This document shows, one piece after another, positions 15,110 through 23,557 of a stretch of DNA of 43,614 nt. The DNA is from DATHVR01 sp035461175. GTDB taxonomy: Bacteria > Actinomycetota > Acidimicrobiia > Spongiisociales > ZC4RG35. Each line of letters opens with the position of its first letter. Within the stretch, counting starts at the first letter, position 1. The DNA lies in NCBI GenBank assembly GCA_035461175.1, contig DATHVR010000102.1:1-43614 (forward strand), given 5' to 3'. The position numbers were made by a program, and so were the translations under genes. The notes below the pieces were generated by a model that worked only from the letters and a program-made list of their open reading frames with translations, was not told where the DNA came from and made no database searches.

Positions 15110-15697
15110 ATGAGGATATTCGTCGCCGGAGCGACCGGGGTGATCGGCTCCCGACTTGTACCACTTCTGGTCGGCGCCGGTCATGTTGTCGCCGGAATGA
15201 CCCGGAGCCAGGAGAAGGCAGCCGACCTCGGGACTCAGGGTGCCCAAGCCGTGATCGCCGACGTCTTCGACCTCGACCAACTCCGGAAGGCGGTATCCGC
15301 CTTCCATCCCGAATTGATCATCCATCAGTTGACCGCTTTGCCCGACGACATCGCACGGGTGGGAGAGTTCGCCGCCGCCAACGCCCGCATCCGGCGAGAA
15401 GGCACCGACCATCTGCTGTCCGCCGCCCGAGCCGCCGGCACGACCCGTTTCATCGCTCAGAGCGTTGCCTGGCCACTCGAAGGAGAAAGTGGGGCGGCCG
15501 TGGCCTACCTCGAGTCGGCCGTGCTGGACTTCGGAGGGACCGTGCTCCGGTATGGGCAGTTGTACGGTCCGGGCACCTTTCACGAGTCGGCCCCGCCGCC
15601 TCCGCCGCGGATCCATGTCGAAGTGGCTGCCACCCGCACCCTCGCCGCTCTGGACGCCCCGCCGGGAATCCTCGAGATCTCGGAAGCCACGCGCTGA
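15110..15697 (+). CDS. Short NAD(P)-dependent epimerase family protein
   Basis: The 195-residue protein starts with the Rossmann motif RIFVAGATGVIGSRLVP and continues with ELIIHQLTALPDD and the FIAQS strand of the extended SDR/epimerase family. It is much shorter than the typical 290-320 residues. Compared with relatives, the part between FIAQS and the VLRYGQLYGPGTF strand is compressed and the stretch after GPGTF is nearly missing. It may therefore be decayed or minimal. The ATG at 15110 is chosen because it directly precedes the glycine motif. No clear promoter is seen. Confidence 0.7.
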   Translation: MRIFVAGATGVIGSRLVPLLVGAGHVVAGMTRSQEKAADLGTQGAQAVIADVFDLDQLRKAVSAFHPELIIHQLTALPDDIARVGEFAAANARIRREGTDHLLSAARAAGTTRFIAQSVAWPLEGESGAAVAYLESAVLDFGGTVLRYGQLYGPGTFHESAPPPPPRIHVEVAATRTLAALDAPPGILEISEATR

Positions 15698-15738
15698 CCG
15701 GTGATGGGCCAACCCGCCCTCGGACTAGATTCACCCCC

Positions 15739-17229
15739 GTGCCGACGGTCACCTTCCTCTTCACCGACATCGAAGGTTCGACCCGAATGTGGGACACCCG
15801 ACCCGAGGTGATGGGAGAAGCGCTCCGTGCTCACGACGCCCTGATCAAGGACGAGGTCTCTCATTGCCGGGGCTCGGTGTGCACCGACTCCGACCTGGAC
15901 TCCATCGCAGTGCTCGAGCTCCTTCCCGCCCTCGTCGACAAGTCGCTCGTGACTGTCGACACTGACGCCGAGGAGTCGAGGTTCCGGCTCCTCGAGACAC
16001 TGCGCCAGTTCGCCCGGGATCGGCTCGACGAGGGCGGTCGGGCAGACGAGTTCCGACGAAATCACGCCCTCTTCTACCGGGACCTGGCGGTGACCGCGGG
16101 CCGGCACATCAGAGGCCCGGAGGAGATGCGCTGGTGGGAACGGGTCGATTCCGAGCTCTCAAACCTGCGCCAGGCGATGGTGTGGGCCCTGGAGGCGGAA
16201 GAGGCGGACTTGGCACTGGCCACCGCGGCCGGATTCTGGCGCTACTGGTGGTTCAAATCTCGCTGGAGTGAAGGTGTCACCTGGCTCGACCAAGCCCTGG
16301 CGCGGGCCGATGACGCTCCAAAGCAGCTGCGAGCGCTGGCGTTGCTCGGACTGGGGTCACTCCTCGAGGTCGACGGTGAGCGGCTGGGCGAGGCGATCAG
16401 CCGACTGCAGGAGGCGGTGGCGCTGTGGGAGGAGATCGAGGCCGAGGGCGCAGCCCCCGCACTCCTCACACAGAACTACCCTGCCGCCTTGATCAACCTC
16501 TCGGTGGCATACCAGGTGAGCGGCCGTGAGGAGGCCGAAATCGAGGCCCTCAACCAGCGCGCCCTCGACGTAGGCAGGCGGATCGGAGATCGGGCGGCCG
16601 AGGCGGTGGCGTTGGGAAACCTGGCGGAATCGGCCGCCATCCTGGGCGACGTGGAGAAGGCCAGGGACCTCTTCGATCAGGCCATCGCTGCCTCCGAACG
16701 ACTGGGATCCACCCAGCGCCTCGCCGACCTGAATCACCAGATCGGGTTCTTCGAACTCAACATCGGTTCGCCCGTGCGTGCCCGCGCTGCCTTCGAAAGA
16801 TCCCACGCCTACGGCGAGAAGGCCGGTCTCTCTCATGTCACCGCCGGGGCGGAGACACGCATCGCCGTGGCCGATTTCGACGCCGGCGTCGCCGGTACTC
16901 GGCCGGCTTTCGACGTGGCGATCCGGGCCTACTTCGCCCATGAGGACATCGCCATGGTCCCCCACATACGTCAGGAGACAGCCCTCTATCGTGCGCAATT
17001 CGAGGTCGAGGAGGGGGCTCCGGAACGAGCCGCCCACCTGCTGGGCGCCATCGCCACCGAGCCCACGGCTCTCGACGACCTACTCCAGGGTCGGTTTGAC
17101 CGCGTCCGTTCCCTGGTAGAGGCAGCCCTTGGTCGGGTGGGAACCGAAGGGGCGATGGCACGGGGCGCCGGACTCGCTCGCAATGCCGTAACCGACCTGA
17201 TTCATGGGAAAGAATCGGCGCATCTCTAG
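15739..17229 (+). CDS. Internally deleted cyclase / AAA / TPR regulator
   Basis: The first 46 or so residues are the start of a class III nucleotide cyclase domain (MPTVTFLFTDIEGSTRMW, including the first metal-binding aspartate). The frame then jumps to the end of an AAA/LuxR-type ATPase module (LPALVDKSLVTVD, RFRLLETLRQFARDRL) and a long helical TPR region to residue 496. The rest of the cyclase, including the second aspartate and the N/R pair, and the whole P-loop are missing. A single in-frame deletion near nt 15880 explains this. Without those parts it cannot be a cyclase; the TPR part may still bind partners. A TAGATT hexamer at 15726-15731, 7 nt before the GTG, indicates a leaderless start. 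A complete relative begins at 42083. Confidence 0.8.
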   Translation: MPTVTFLFTDIEGSTRMWDTRPEVMGEALRAHDALIKDEVSHCRGSVCTDSDLDSIAVLELLPALVDKSLVTVDTDAEESRFRLLETLRQFARDRLDEGGRADEFRRNHALFYRDLAVTAGRHIRGPEEMRWWERVDSELSNLRQAMVWALEAEEADLALATAAGFWRYWWFKSRWSEGVTWLDQALARADDAPKQLRALALLGLGSLLEVDGERLGEAISRLQEAVALWEEIEAEGAAPALLTQNYPAALINLSVAYQVSGREEAEIEALNQRALDVGRRIGDRAAEAVALGNLAESAAILGDVEKARDLFDQAIAASERLGSTQRLADLNHQIGFFELNIGSPVRARAAFERSHAYGEKAGLSHVTAGAETRIAVADFDAGVAGTRPAFDVAIRAYFAHEDIAMVPHIRQETALYRAQFEVEEGAPERAAHLLGAIATEPTALDDLLQGRFDRVRSLVEAALGRVGTEGAMARGAGLARNAVTDLIHGKESAHL

Positions 17230-17239
17230 CCGGCCGGCG

Positions 17240-17265
17240 GTTTCCCACCGGGTGGCGCCGGGTAG
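17240..17265 (+). promoter_or_regulatory. Sigma-B-like promoter for the amidohydrolase/QEGLA/ATP-grasp cassette
   Basis: GTTT at 17240-17243 and GGGTAG at 17260-17265 are separated by 16 bp. The ATG at 17275 begins 9 nt after GGGTAG, so the message would be leaderless or nearly so. Confidence 0.75.
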
Positions 17266-17274
17266 AGACCGTGC

Positions 17275-18057
17275 ATGGAATTCGCCACCTGGCAACTGGA
17301 CTTCGAACGCGCCCTGCTGGCCACGGCCGTGCACAACGGCCATGACCTCCGTCCCGAAGTGGAGGCGGCAATGGTCCTGGACGAGGACACCCGCCTGCGG
17401 GAAGAGGATCCCCACACCGGGGAGCTCGCCGCCTTCGTGGGTCCCCACGTGACTGTGAATCGGTCACGCTTCGAGGTCGACCTCAATCGACCGCCGGATA
17501 CCTCCGTCTACGAGACGCCGGAGGACTCGTGGGGGCTCCGGGTATGGAGGGAGCGTCCCGATCCGGATCTCGTCGCAGCCTCCCGCGCCCTCCACGGGGA
17601 CTTCTACGACCGGCTCGGGACCACGCTGGAGAAACTGGTCCAGCGCCACGGTGGGTTCGTGCTCTATGACGTCCACTCCTACAACCATCGACGCGAGGGG
17701 CCGCTGGCTCGTCCCGAGCCACAAGACCGCAACCCGACGGTGAACTTGGGCACCGGCAGTCTTCCGGCTCGCTGGAAACCCGTCGCCGAAGCCTTCCTCG
17801 ACTCAATGCGCTCCTCCACCGCGGCGGGCCTGCCCATCGATGCACGCGAGAACGTCAAGTTCGAGGGTCGCTACGTGGCCCAGTTCGTGCACGACAACTT
17901 CGGCGAGGCGGGATGTGCCCTCGCCATCGAGTTCAAGAAAGTGTTCATGGACGAGTGGAGCCACACCCTCCACGCCGAGGCGCTCGACCAGTTCGGCACC
18001 GCCCTCGCCCGCTCCACCGGGCCCGTCCTCGAGGCATGGGAGAGCCAATGCCGGTAG
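17275..18057 (+). CDS. N-formylglutamate amidohydrolase family protein
   Basis: The 260-residue protein matches the N-formylglutamate amidohydrolase (HutG2-like) fold. Landmarks are HVTVNRSRFEVDLNRPP, GGFVLYDVHSYNHRR with the metal-site D-x-H, and CALAIEFKKVFMDEW. The classic member ends one form of histidine breakdown, but no hut gene is nearby. Here the gene heads a three-gene overlapping cassette with a DUF1704 peptidase-like protein and an ATP-grasp ligase, so it more likely cleaves a related N-acyl or gamma-glutamyl-like amide. It starts just after a sigma-B-like promoter, with no Shine-Dalgarno. Confidence 0.87.
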   Translation: MEFATWQLDFERALLATAVHNGHDLRPEVEAAMVLDEDTRLREEDPHTGELAAFVGPHVTVNRSRFEVDLNRPPDTSVYETPEDSWGLRVWRERPDPDLVAASRALHGDFYDRLGTTLEKLVQRHGGFVLYDVHSYNHRREGPLARPEPQDRNPTVNLGTGSLPARWKPVAEAFLDSMRSSTAAGLPIDARENVKFEGRYVAQFVHDNFGEAGCALAIEFKKVFMDEWSHTLHAEALDQFGTALARSTGPVLEAWESQCR

Positions 18058-19199
18058 GTACCGACGATCTGGCCGTTGACCGGGAGCTGTCCGAGATCGC
18101 CGGCGCCCTTCCCCTCCTACAGCTGATCACACCCATCAACGTCGCCGAGCAACGGGCAAAGTTCGAAACCGGAGAGGTCGAGGCCCCGAATTTCGAGTAT
18201 CGGCCAATGCCCGACCTGTCGTCCCTCGCCTCCCGACTCGCTGACGTCGACCCCGAACGAGCCGACGATCCCGCCGTGGCCCATCTGGCTGCGGCCCTGA
18301 AGCGCGCGCTCACCACCCGGCTGGAGCTCCTCTCGTCCCGGGGAACACCTCGCTTCTTTCTGGCAGCGGTAGAGCTGTTCGGACACGTCGACCCCGACCT
18401 GTACGAGCTGGCTCTGGATCTGACGGATCTCGAGCCGGAAAGCTCCGGGCCGGGGGCTTTGTCGGCACAGGACTTCGCGGCGACGGCTCGCCGGGAGATC
18501 GACCGGTACCGGGCGGACTATCCCGAGCTGGCCGCTCGGGTAGAGGTGAGCGAGACGATCTCAGGTGTCCTGGTCGAGAACGGCGATCTCTACATCGGAA
18601 GCGACACCCGGATCGCATCCGACCACGTCGACTCGCTCCTCCAGCACGAGGTCGGAGTCCACGTCCTCACCTACGCCAACGGCTCGGCGCAGCCCCTGCG
18701 CATGCTCGCGGTCGGATTGGCCGGATATGACGAGAACCAGGAGGCCCTCGGGGTGCTGGCCGAGCATCTGGCGGGTGGCCTGCGCCGTACCCGTCTCCGC
18801 GCTCTCGCCTACCGGGTCGTGGCCGCCCAGATGCGCAGCGAGGATGCCACTTTCCGTCAGACCTACGACCTTCTCCAGAAGCTGGGGGCCGGGCGGCGGA
18901 TCGCCTTCTCCACGACTATGCGTGCCTATCGGGCAGGCGGGCTCACCAAAGACGCCATCTACCTGCGGGGACTGGTCCGGTTGTGCCGTCACCTCGCGGC
19001 CGGCGGAGACATCGAGCGCCTCTTCATCGGCAAGGTCGGTCTCGAAGACGTCGCGCTGATCGCCGAACTACGCCAGCGGGAGGTCCTGGGACCACCCCCA
19101 CTCCGACCTCGATTTCTCGACTCCCCCAGCGCCCGGCGCCGCCTCGATGAGATCGGGGCCGGGGCAAACATCCTCCATTTGACAGGAGCGAACACATGA
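18048..19199 (+). CDS. DUF1704 / QEGLA-motif putative metallo-carboxypeptidase
   Basis: The 383-residue protein belongs to the family named flavohemoglobin expression-modulating QEGLA motif protein (DUF1704), which also contains the eukaryotic MATCAP tubulin carboxypeptidases. A zinc-site motif HExxxH is at 200-205 (HEVGVH). The second signature, normally QEGLA, reads QEALG near residue 231, followed by EHLAGG. It should remove a C-terminal residue or an amide-linked tag from a peptide or small molecule; the substrate is unknown. It overlaps the amidohydrolase gene by 10 bases and the ATP-grasp gene by four (ATGA). A longer upstream frame exists but lies within the amidohydrolase gene. Confidence 0.9.
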   Translation: MPVGTDDLAVDRELSEIAGALPLLQLITPINVAEQRAKFETGEVEAPNFEYRPMPDLSSLASRLADVDPERADDPAVAHLAAALKRALTTRLELLSSRGTPRFFLAAVELFGHVDPDLYELALDLTDLEPESSGPGALSAQDFAATARREIDRYRADYPELAARVEVSETISGVLVENGDLYIGSDTRIASDHVDSLLQHEVGVHVLTYANGSAQPLRMLAVGLAGYDENQEALGVLAEHLAGGLRRTRLRALAYRVVAAQMRSEDATFRQTYDLLQKLGAGRRIAFSTTMRAYRAGGLTKDAIYLRGLVRLCRHLAAGGDIERLFIGKVGLEDVALIAELRQREVLGPPPLRPRFLDSPSARRRLDEIGAGANILHLTGANT

Positions 19200-20242
19200 A
19201 GCTCGGATTCGTCGTCAACGACGTCGCCACCGAACACCCTCAATACACGACGACCCGCCTGGCCATGGCGGCCAACAACCGCGAGCACGAGGTGTGGCTC
19301 ATCGGCGTGGCCGATCTGGCCCACGACCCCGGCGGATCGGTCATTGGTCACGCCCGTGGCCCCGCCGCCAAGTCCTATCGCTCCCTGTCCAGCTTCCTGG
19401 AGGACATCCAGGGGTCCCAGGGTCGCTCGGAGCGAATCGAGGTCAGCGACCTGGATGTTCTCATGCTCCGCAACGACCCCGCCGTCGACGCCCTCGACCG
19501 ACCATGGGCCCAGACCTCGGGCGTTCTTTTCGGACAGCTGGCGGCCGCAGACGGAGTGATAGTCGTCAACGACCCCGTGCACCTCGCCGACGCCATCAAC
19601 AAGACCTACTTCCAGCACTTCCCCGAGGAGGTTCGGCCCCGCACCCTGATCTCGCGCGATGAGGAAGACATCAAGGAGTTCATCTCCGAGCAAGGAGGGA
19701 GGGCGGTTCTCAAGCCACTTCAAGGGTCGGGAGGCCAGGGGGTCTTCGTGGTGGGAGGGGACGACTCGCTGAACGTGAACCAGATCATCGAGACCATCAC
19801 CCGCGATGGTTATGTGGTCGCCCAGGAGTACCTAGAGGAGGCTGCCGACGGTGACGTTCGATTGTTCATCATGAATGGTGAGCCCCTGGAAATCGACGGG
19901 AAGTACGCCGCCTTCCGGCGGGTCAACGACAGCGGGGATCCGCGATCCAACATGAATGCCGGGGGCAAGGCCAAAGCGGCCAAAGTGAACGACGACATGA
20001 TCCACCTGGTGGACATGGTCCGTCCCAAGCTCGTGAAGGACGGAATGTTCCTTGTAGGCATCGACATCGTCGGTTCCAGGTTGATGGAGGTGAACGTTTT
20101 CAGCCCGGGAGGGATCGGGAGCGTCAGCGCCATCCACGAGGTCGACTTCGCCTCGGCGGTGATCGATGCCCTCGAGAAGAAGGTCAAACTCCGCCACGCA
20201 TATGGAGAGAGACTCACCAACGTCGCCCTGGCAACGCTGTGA
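19196..20242 (+). CDS. Glutathione-synthetase-like ATP-grasp ligase
   Basis: The 348-residue protein has a GshB-like fold. The N-terminal domain begins LGFVVNDVATEHPQY. The ATP-grasp part shows AVLKPLQGSGGQGVFVV (lysine and glycine-rich loop), VVAQEYLEEAADGDVRLFI and the metal site LVGIDIVGSRLMEVNVFSP. Enzymes of this fold join a carboxylate to an amine using ATP. Actinobacteria normally lack glutathione, and no gamma-glutamylcysteine ligase is nearby, so true glutathione synthesis is doubtful. In this cassette it is the likely forward enzyme whose product the DUF1704 and amidohydrolase partners could trim. Confidence 0.88.
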   Translation: MKLGFVVNDVATEHPQYTTTRLAMAANNREHEVWLIGVADLAHDPGGSVIGHARGPAAKSYRSLSSFLEDIQGSQGRSERIEVSDLDVLMLRNDPAVDALDRPWAQTSGVLFGQLAAADGVIVVNDPVHLADAINKTYFQHFPEEVRPRTLISRDEEDIKEFISEQGGRAVLKPLQGSGGQGVFVVGGDDSLNVNQIIETITRDGYVVAQEYLEEAADGDVRLFIMNGEPLEIDGKYAAFRRVNDSGDPRSNMNAGGKAKAAKVNDDMIHLVDMVRPKLVKDGMFLVGIDIVGSRLMEVNVFSPGGIGSVSAIHEVDFASAVIDALEKKVKLRHAYGERLTNVALATL

Positions 20243-20260
20243 ATCAGACCATCAACCCGC

Positions 20261-20286
20261 GTTTGATCTAGCTCCGCCCGGGGTAC
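20261..20286 (+). promoter_or_regulatory. Sigma-B-like promoter for a small membrane protein
   Basis: GTTT at 20261-20264 and GGGTAC at 20281-20286 are 16 bp apart. The ATG at 20297 lies 10 nt downstream, so the message would be nearly leaderless. Confidence 0.7.
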
Positions 20287-20296
20287 GACTCCCGTC

Positions 20297-20662
20297 ATGC
20301 AAGCTAGAACCGATTGGGACACGCCGACTCGAGATTCTCTCGCCACCGCAACCGGCGAGATATTCGCCGGCGCCTTCTTCGGCGGGGTACTGGCCGCCCT
20401 GTTGGTGATCCTCCGCGATGGGACCCCCACGGCCGGTGTCGAGATCCTGGGGGGAGCAATACTCTTCGGTGGACTCGGGCTGATCCGGGCCACCCGACGC
20501 GGCGAGTCGGCTCGCATCTTGTGGAACGAGTCACGAGCCCGGCTGACACAGACCGGCAGCGAACTTTCCTTCTACCTCCGGGCCACCGGCGACAAGTTGC
20601 GTTCCGCCGACGAGTGGGCAAAACAGCGGGTCCGGCGACTGGCCGACTCGAGGTCCTCATGA
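20297..20662 (+). CDS. Small membrane protein, stress-promoter associated
   Basis: I do not recognise a family. The 121-residue protein has two predicted membrane segments (about 21-40, GEIFAGAFFGGVLAALLVIL, and about 47-63, VEILGGAILFGGLGLI) forming a hairpin. A basic helical tail with a KLRSADEWAKQRVRRL stretch would lie in the cytoplasm. A sigma-B-like promoter lies just upstream. Its stop overlaps the start of a 20-codon ORF. Confidence 0.7.
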   Translation: MQARTDWDTPTRDSLATATGEIFAGAFFGGVLAALLVILRDGTPTAGVEILGGAILFGGLGLIRATRRGESARILWNESRARLTQTGSELSFYLRATGDKLRSADEWAKQRVRRLADSRSS

Positions 20663-20721
20663 GGAAATATCTGCGAGCGGTCAACGCTGATCCGCGCTGG
20701 ATCAAGCCCCTCGTCGACTGA
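20659..20721 (+). CDS. Possible 20-aa micro-ORF overlapping the membrane-protein stop
   Basis: The ATG forms an ATGA overlap with the upstream stop, and 20 codons follow (MRKYLRAVNADP, then RWIKPLVD) to TGA. The basic start and compact composition would suit a short peptide, but there is no independent evidence of translation. It could be a chance frame. Confidence 0.3.
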   Translation: MRKYLRAVNADPRWIKPLVD

Positions 20722-20751
20722 TGACGCTCCCGGCCCGGCCACAATGGCCGG

Positions 20752-21285
20752 GTGCGCGGACGACTCTTCATAATCCTCGGCGCCTTCATGCTTGTGACGG
20801 GGTGTGCCGGCGAGGACCTTCGACTGGGCGACGACATTCCGGCCGACCTGGGCGCGCTGGTAGAGGAGAGCTTCGAGTCGATCCGCGATGACCTCGCCGC
20901 CCACTCCGGTTGCCTCGCCGGCCTCACGGTCACCCACAGCTGGGAGATGGAGGACCGGGCCTCCTATGACCCTGCCGTCGCCGCCATCGTTCTCCGCGTG
21001 CCCGCTACCGCCTCCGAACTCGAGTTCTCCCTCGCTCACGAGGTAGCCCACCACCTGGAGGAGGTGTGCCCTGCCCAGGTCGAGCTACGGCCCGCATTTC
21101 TTCGGGCCCAGGGCCTTCCCGCCACGACAACCTGGTTCGAGGGCGAAACCTGGGAGGCGACACCCTCCGAGCAGTTCGCCACCGCCCTGGGGCTTGCCAT
21201 CACCGGCGACACCGATCCCAGCCGGCGGGTCCCGCTGACCGAGGAGGCGGCGACGCTCGTCCGGGAGTGGATGTCGGGCGGCTAG
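20752..21285 (+). CDS. Lipoprotein with HExxH zinc-metallopeptidase motif
   Basis: The 177-residue protein starts with a lipoprotein signal (RLFIILGAFMLVTGC; lipobox VTGC). Around residue 103 it has LEFSLAHEVAHHLEEVC, where HEVAH is a zinc-binding HExxH motif. Sequences after it (TPSEQFATALGL) could supply the third ligand, a glutamate. It is therefore probably a small cell-surface metalloprotease, or a relic with the motif retained. The GTG start has a CACAAT hexamer 6 nt upstream. The family is not recognised. Confidence 0.7.
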   Translation: MRGRLFIILGAFMLVTGCAGEDLRLGDDIPADLGALVEESFESIRDDLAAHSGCLAGLTVTHSWEMEDRASYDPAVAAIVLRVPATASELEFSLAHEVAHHLEEVCPAQVELRPAFLRAQGLPATTTWFEGETWEATPSEQFATALGLAITGDTDPSRRVPLTEEAATLVREWMSGG

Positions 21286-21340
21286 ACGGCCCGCCCCGGA
21301 TGGTTTGAGCCGGGCCGGGACGGGGAAGAAGCCACCGGAG

Positions 21341-22354
21341 ATGACCGACCGATCGACTTCCCTGGAACTGGCGGCGACCGCCGGGCTTCGCTATGTGAGC
21401 GACGAGGCACCGGGCAGTCGGCGCGTCCGGCGCGGGAAGGGCTTCAGCTACGTGGACGCCGCCGGTGAGTCTTTGCCCGAGGCCGAGCGCGAATGGATCC
21501 GATCACTGGCGATCCCTCCGGCCTGGACCGACGTTTGGATCTGTCCCCACCGAGACGGGCACATCCTCGCCACCGGATATGACGAGGCCGGCCGCAAGCA
21601 GTACATCTATCACCCCGCATGGGAGGAAGCCCGGGACGAGGCGAAGTTCGAGCGCCTGGGCGATTTCGGATCACGGCTGGCCAGTCTCCGCCGCCGGATC
21701 GACTCCGACCTGAGGCGCCCGGGACTGGAGCGCGACAAGGTGGTCGCCCTGGCAGTGGCAGTGCTCGACCGCACCCTGATCCGGGTCGGCAACCGTCAGT
21801 ATGCGGAGTCCAACGACTCCTACGGGCTCACCACACTCACCCGGGAACATGTGGAGCTGAACGGATCACGGGTGTCGCTCGCCTTCGTAGGTAAAGGCGG
21901 GGCCGAACACGAGCTGGCCTTCTCCGACCGACGCCTGGCCTCCCTACTGACGAAGTGCCAGGAGCTGGGTGGCCAAACCCTGTTCGGGTTCGAGTCCGAG
22001 GCCGGGGTGGGCACCATCGGCTCCGGTGACGTCAACGACTACCTGGCCGACGCAACCGGCCGTCCCTTCACTGCCAAGGACTTCCGCACCTGGGGGGCGA
22101 CCTCGATCGTGGTCGGGCACCTGGCCACCTGTAACGGCGTCGAGACTCCCCAAACCCACTTTCTCGAAGCGGTCGATGTGGCGGCAGATCGACTCGGCAA
22201 CACCCGACAGGTGTGCCGGGCCTCCTATGTCCACCCGGTCATCGAGGCAGCCACCGAGGACGGTCGGATTGCCGAGGCCTGGCGCCGATCCCGATCAGGC
22301 AAATGGCTGACCCGTCCCGAGTCGGCGGTCCGCCGGCTCCTGAATGTTTCGTGA
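21341..22354 (+). CDS. DNA topoisomerase IB
   Basis: The 337-residue protein is a bacterial (poxvirus-like) type IB topoisomerase. It has the N-terminal beta-rich domain (AIPPAWTDVWICPHRDGHI, ATGYDEAGRKQYIYHP) and a tyrosine-recombinase-like catalytic core. Catalytic residues are visible: R in LIRVGNRQYAESNDSYGL, K in FVGKGG, R in KDFRTWGATSIV and the nucleophilic Y in CRASYVHPVI. It relaxes supercoils by transient 3'-phosphotyrosine attachment. ATG 21341 is favoured over an in-frame TTG at 21305, with a weak GGGGAAG upstream. Confidence 0.93.
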   Translation: MTDRSTSLELAATAGLRYVSDEAPGSRRVRRGKGFSYVDAAGESLPEAEREWIRSLAIPPAWTDVWICPHRDGHILATGYDEAGRKQYIYHPAWEEARDEAKFERLGDFGSRLASLRRRIDSDLRRPGLERDKVVALAVAVLDRTLIRVGNRQYAESNDSYGLTTLTREHVELNGSRVSLAFVGKGGAEHELAFSDRRLASLLTKCQELGGQTLFGFESEAGVGTIGSGDVNDYLADATGRPFTAKDFRTWGATSIVVGHLATCNGVETPQTHFLEAVDVAADRLGNTRQVCRASYVHPVIEAATEDGRIAEAWRRSRSGKWLTRPESAVRRLLNVS

Positions 22355-22363
22355 ACCCGCCCG

Positions 22364-22388
22364 GTTTGCCACGCCCCGGGCCGGGTAG
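22364..22388 (+). promoter_or_regulatory. Sigma-B-like promoter for the 169-aa protein gene
   Basis: GTTT at 22364-22367 and GGGTAG at 22383-22388 are 15 bp apart, just after the topoisomerase stop. The next gene starts 80 nt downstream behind a GAGAGGAG ribosome-binding site. Confidence 0.6.
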
Positions 22389-22468
22389 AGCACTCGGGTT
22401 CGCAACCCCTCCGATTACCCCGAATGGGAGCAAGATCGGATGTACTGGGCTCTTGAGAGGAGAATCCG

Positions 22469-22978
22469 ATGGGGCCGCCTGGATATCTTGAGATCTACCT
22501 GGACGATCATCGTGCCGGCGCCGCCGGCGGATCGCGGCGGGCACGTCGCCTCTATCGCAACAATGCCGACGGGCCGTGGGCGGGTGAACTGGAGGAGTTG
22601 AGCCGTCGCATCGACCGGGACAAGCACACTCTCAAGGAGGTGCGAGAGGCCCTGGGGATGGACGGCGGAATGCTCAAAACCGTCTCGGCCGTGGCCGCCG
22701 AGCGGATAGCCCGGCTCAAGTTCAACGGCCACCTCCTCGGCTACTCACCCCTGAGCCGGGTCCTGGAGGTGGAGTCGTTGATGGCGGGGGTCCTGGCCAA
22801 GCGCAGGCTGTGGGCGGCGCTGCACGTGGCCCGGCCCTCCTATCGAGAACTGGAGCGATTCGACTTCGAGGGGTTGGGGACGGAAGCAGAGTCGCAGTTG
22901 GAGGTCCTGGCCCGCGTCCACGGCTGGGCGGCCGGTCTCGCCTTCGAAGCCGAGCCACAGGCCGACGGGTCCCGCTGA
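22469..22978 (+). CDS. Conserved helical protein of unknown function (169 aa)
   Basis: I do not recognise a named domain. The protein is predicted to be all helical: YLEIYLDDHRAGAAGG, a long charged helix LEELSRRIDRDKHTLKEVRE, then SRVLEVESLMAGVLAKRRLW. The layout suggests a soluble four-helix bundle, reminiscent of ferritin-like or DUF892-type proteins, but no metal-binding E..H pairs are clear. The start has a good GAGAGGAG site. The stop lies within a 14-bp tandem repeat (22964-22990). A sigma-B-like promoter precedes it. Confidence 0.75.
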   Translation: MGPPGYLEIYLDDHRAGAAGGSRRARRLYRNNADGPWAGELEELSRRIDRDKHTLKEVREALGMDGGMLKTVSAVAAERIARLKFNGHLLGYSPLSRVLEVESLMAGVLAKRRLWAALHVARPSYRELERFDFEGLGTEAESQLEVLARVHGWAAGLAFEAEPQADGSR

Positions 22979-23015
22979 CGGGGTCCCGCTGACGGATGTC
23001 GGGTGGGCCCGACCG

Positions 23016-23528
23016 TCAATGCCCGAGTTCGTCCAGCACCTTCCGGGCGTCTTCGACCACCTCGCCGTCGGCATGGGCGACTTCCACGGTCACCCGCCCC
23101 TCAGGGACCGCCTCGTAGGTCTCGGTCCAGGCCGGGGAGTTGTATTTGGTGGCGGACAACCCGCCGATGGCTCCTCCGGCCCCGGCCCCGAAAATCGCCC
23201 CCAACACGGCGGCGAGCACCAGGCCGATCTCGGGAAAGGGAATGGTCAAGAGTGCCCCGAGGACGCCGCCCACGACCGCCCCGATCGCACCCCCGATCAG
23301 GGCCGCCTTGGTCAGATCGGAGAACAGATGGCGTTCGGACTCGTAGCCGCCCGCCTCCTCGTTGACTCCGCCGGTGAGGCTTATCGCCTCAGCCGGTACC
23401 CCTTCGTCTTCCAGACGTTCGATGGCGTCGCGGGCGTCCTCCATCGACGAGAAGGAGGCGCGGATGCGACCGGCTTCCGATGGCGCAACATTCCGCTCTG
23501 GAGTGGGAGGGCGATCTGGATCCTGCAT
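23016..23528 (-). CDS. General stress protein 17M-like protein with glycine-rich membrane hairpin
   Basis: The 170-residue protein has an N-terminal domain (about 22-58) of the type found in general stress protein 17M (IRASFSSMEDARDAIERLED, then GVPAEAISLTGG). Two glycine-zipper-like membrane segments follow (about 75-95 and 99-124), then a C-terminal beta stretch GRVTVEVAHADGEVVEDARK. It should sit in the cytoplasmic membrane; biochemical role unknown. It is divergent from the STAS-like gene. A variant sigma-B-like promoter lies upstream. Confidence 0.85.
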   Translation of the reverse strand: MQDPDRPPTPERNVAPSEAGRIRASFSSMEDARDAIERLEDEGVPAEAISLTGGVNEEAGGYESERHLFSDLTKAALIGGAIGAVVGGVLGALLTIPFPEIGLVLAAVLGAIFGAGAGGAIGGLSATKYNSPAWTETYEAVPEGRVTVEVAHADGEVVEDARKVLDELGH

Positions 23529-23557
23529 GGTACCTCGTTATCGGCGCTGGTAATGGC

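Noticed and set aside
19179..19184. TTGACA hexamer just before the ATP-grasp gene
   Set aside because: It lies inside the end of the DUF1704 gene with no -10 element before the overlapping ATG; AGGAG after it is simply the ribosome-binding site.
21295..21320. Sigma-B-like promoter for topoisomerase IB
   Set aside because: GTTT is followed after 15 bp by GGGGAA, which lacks the conserved TA of the -10 element.
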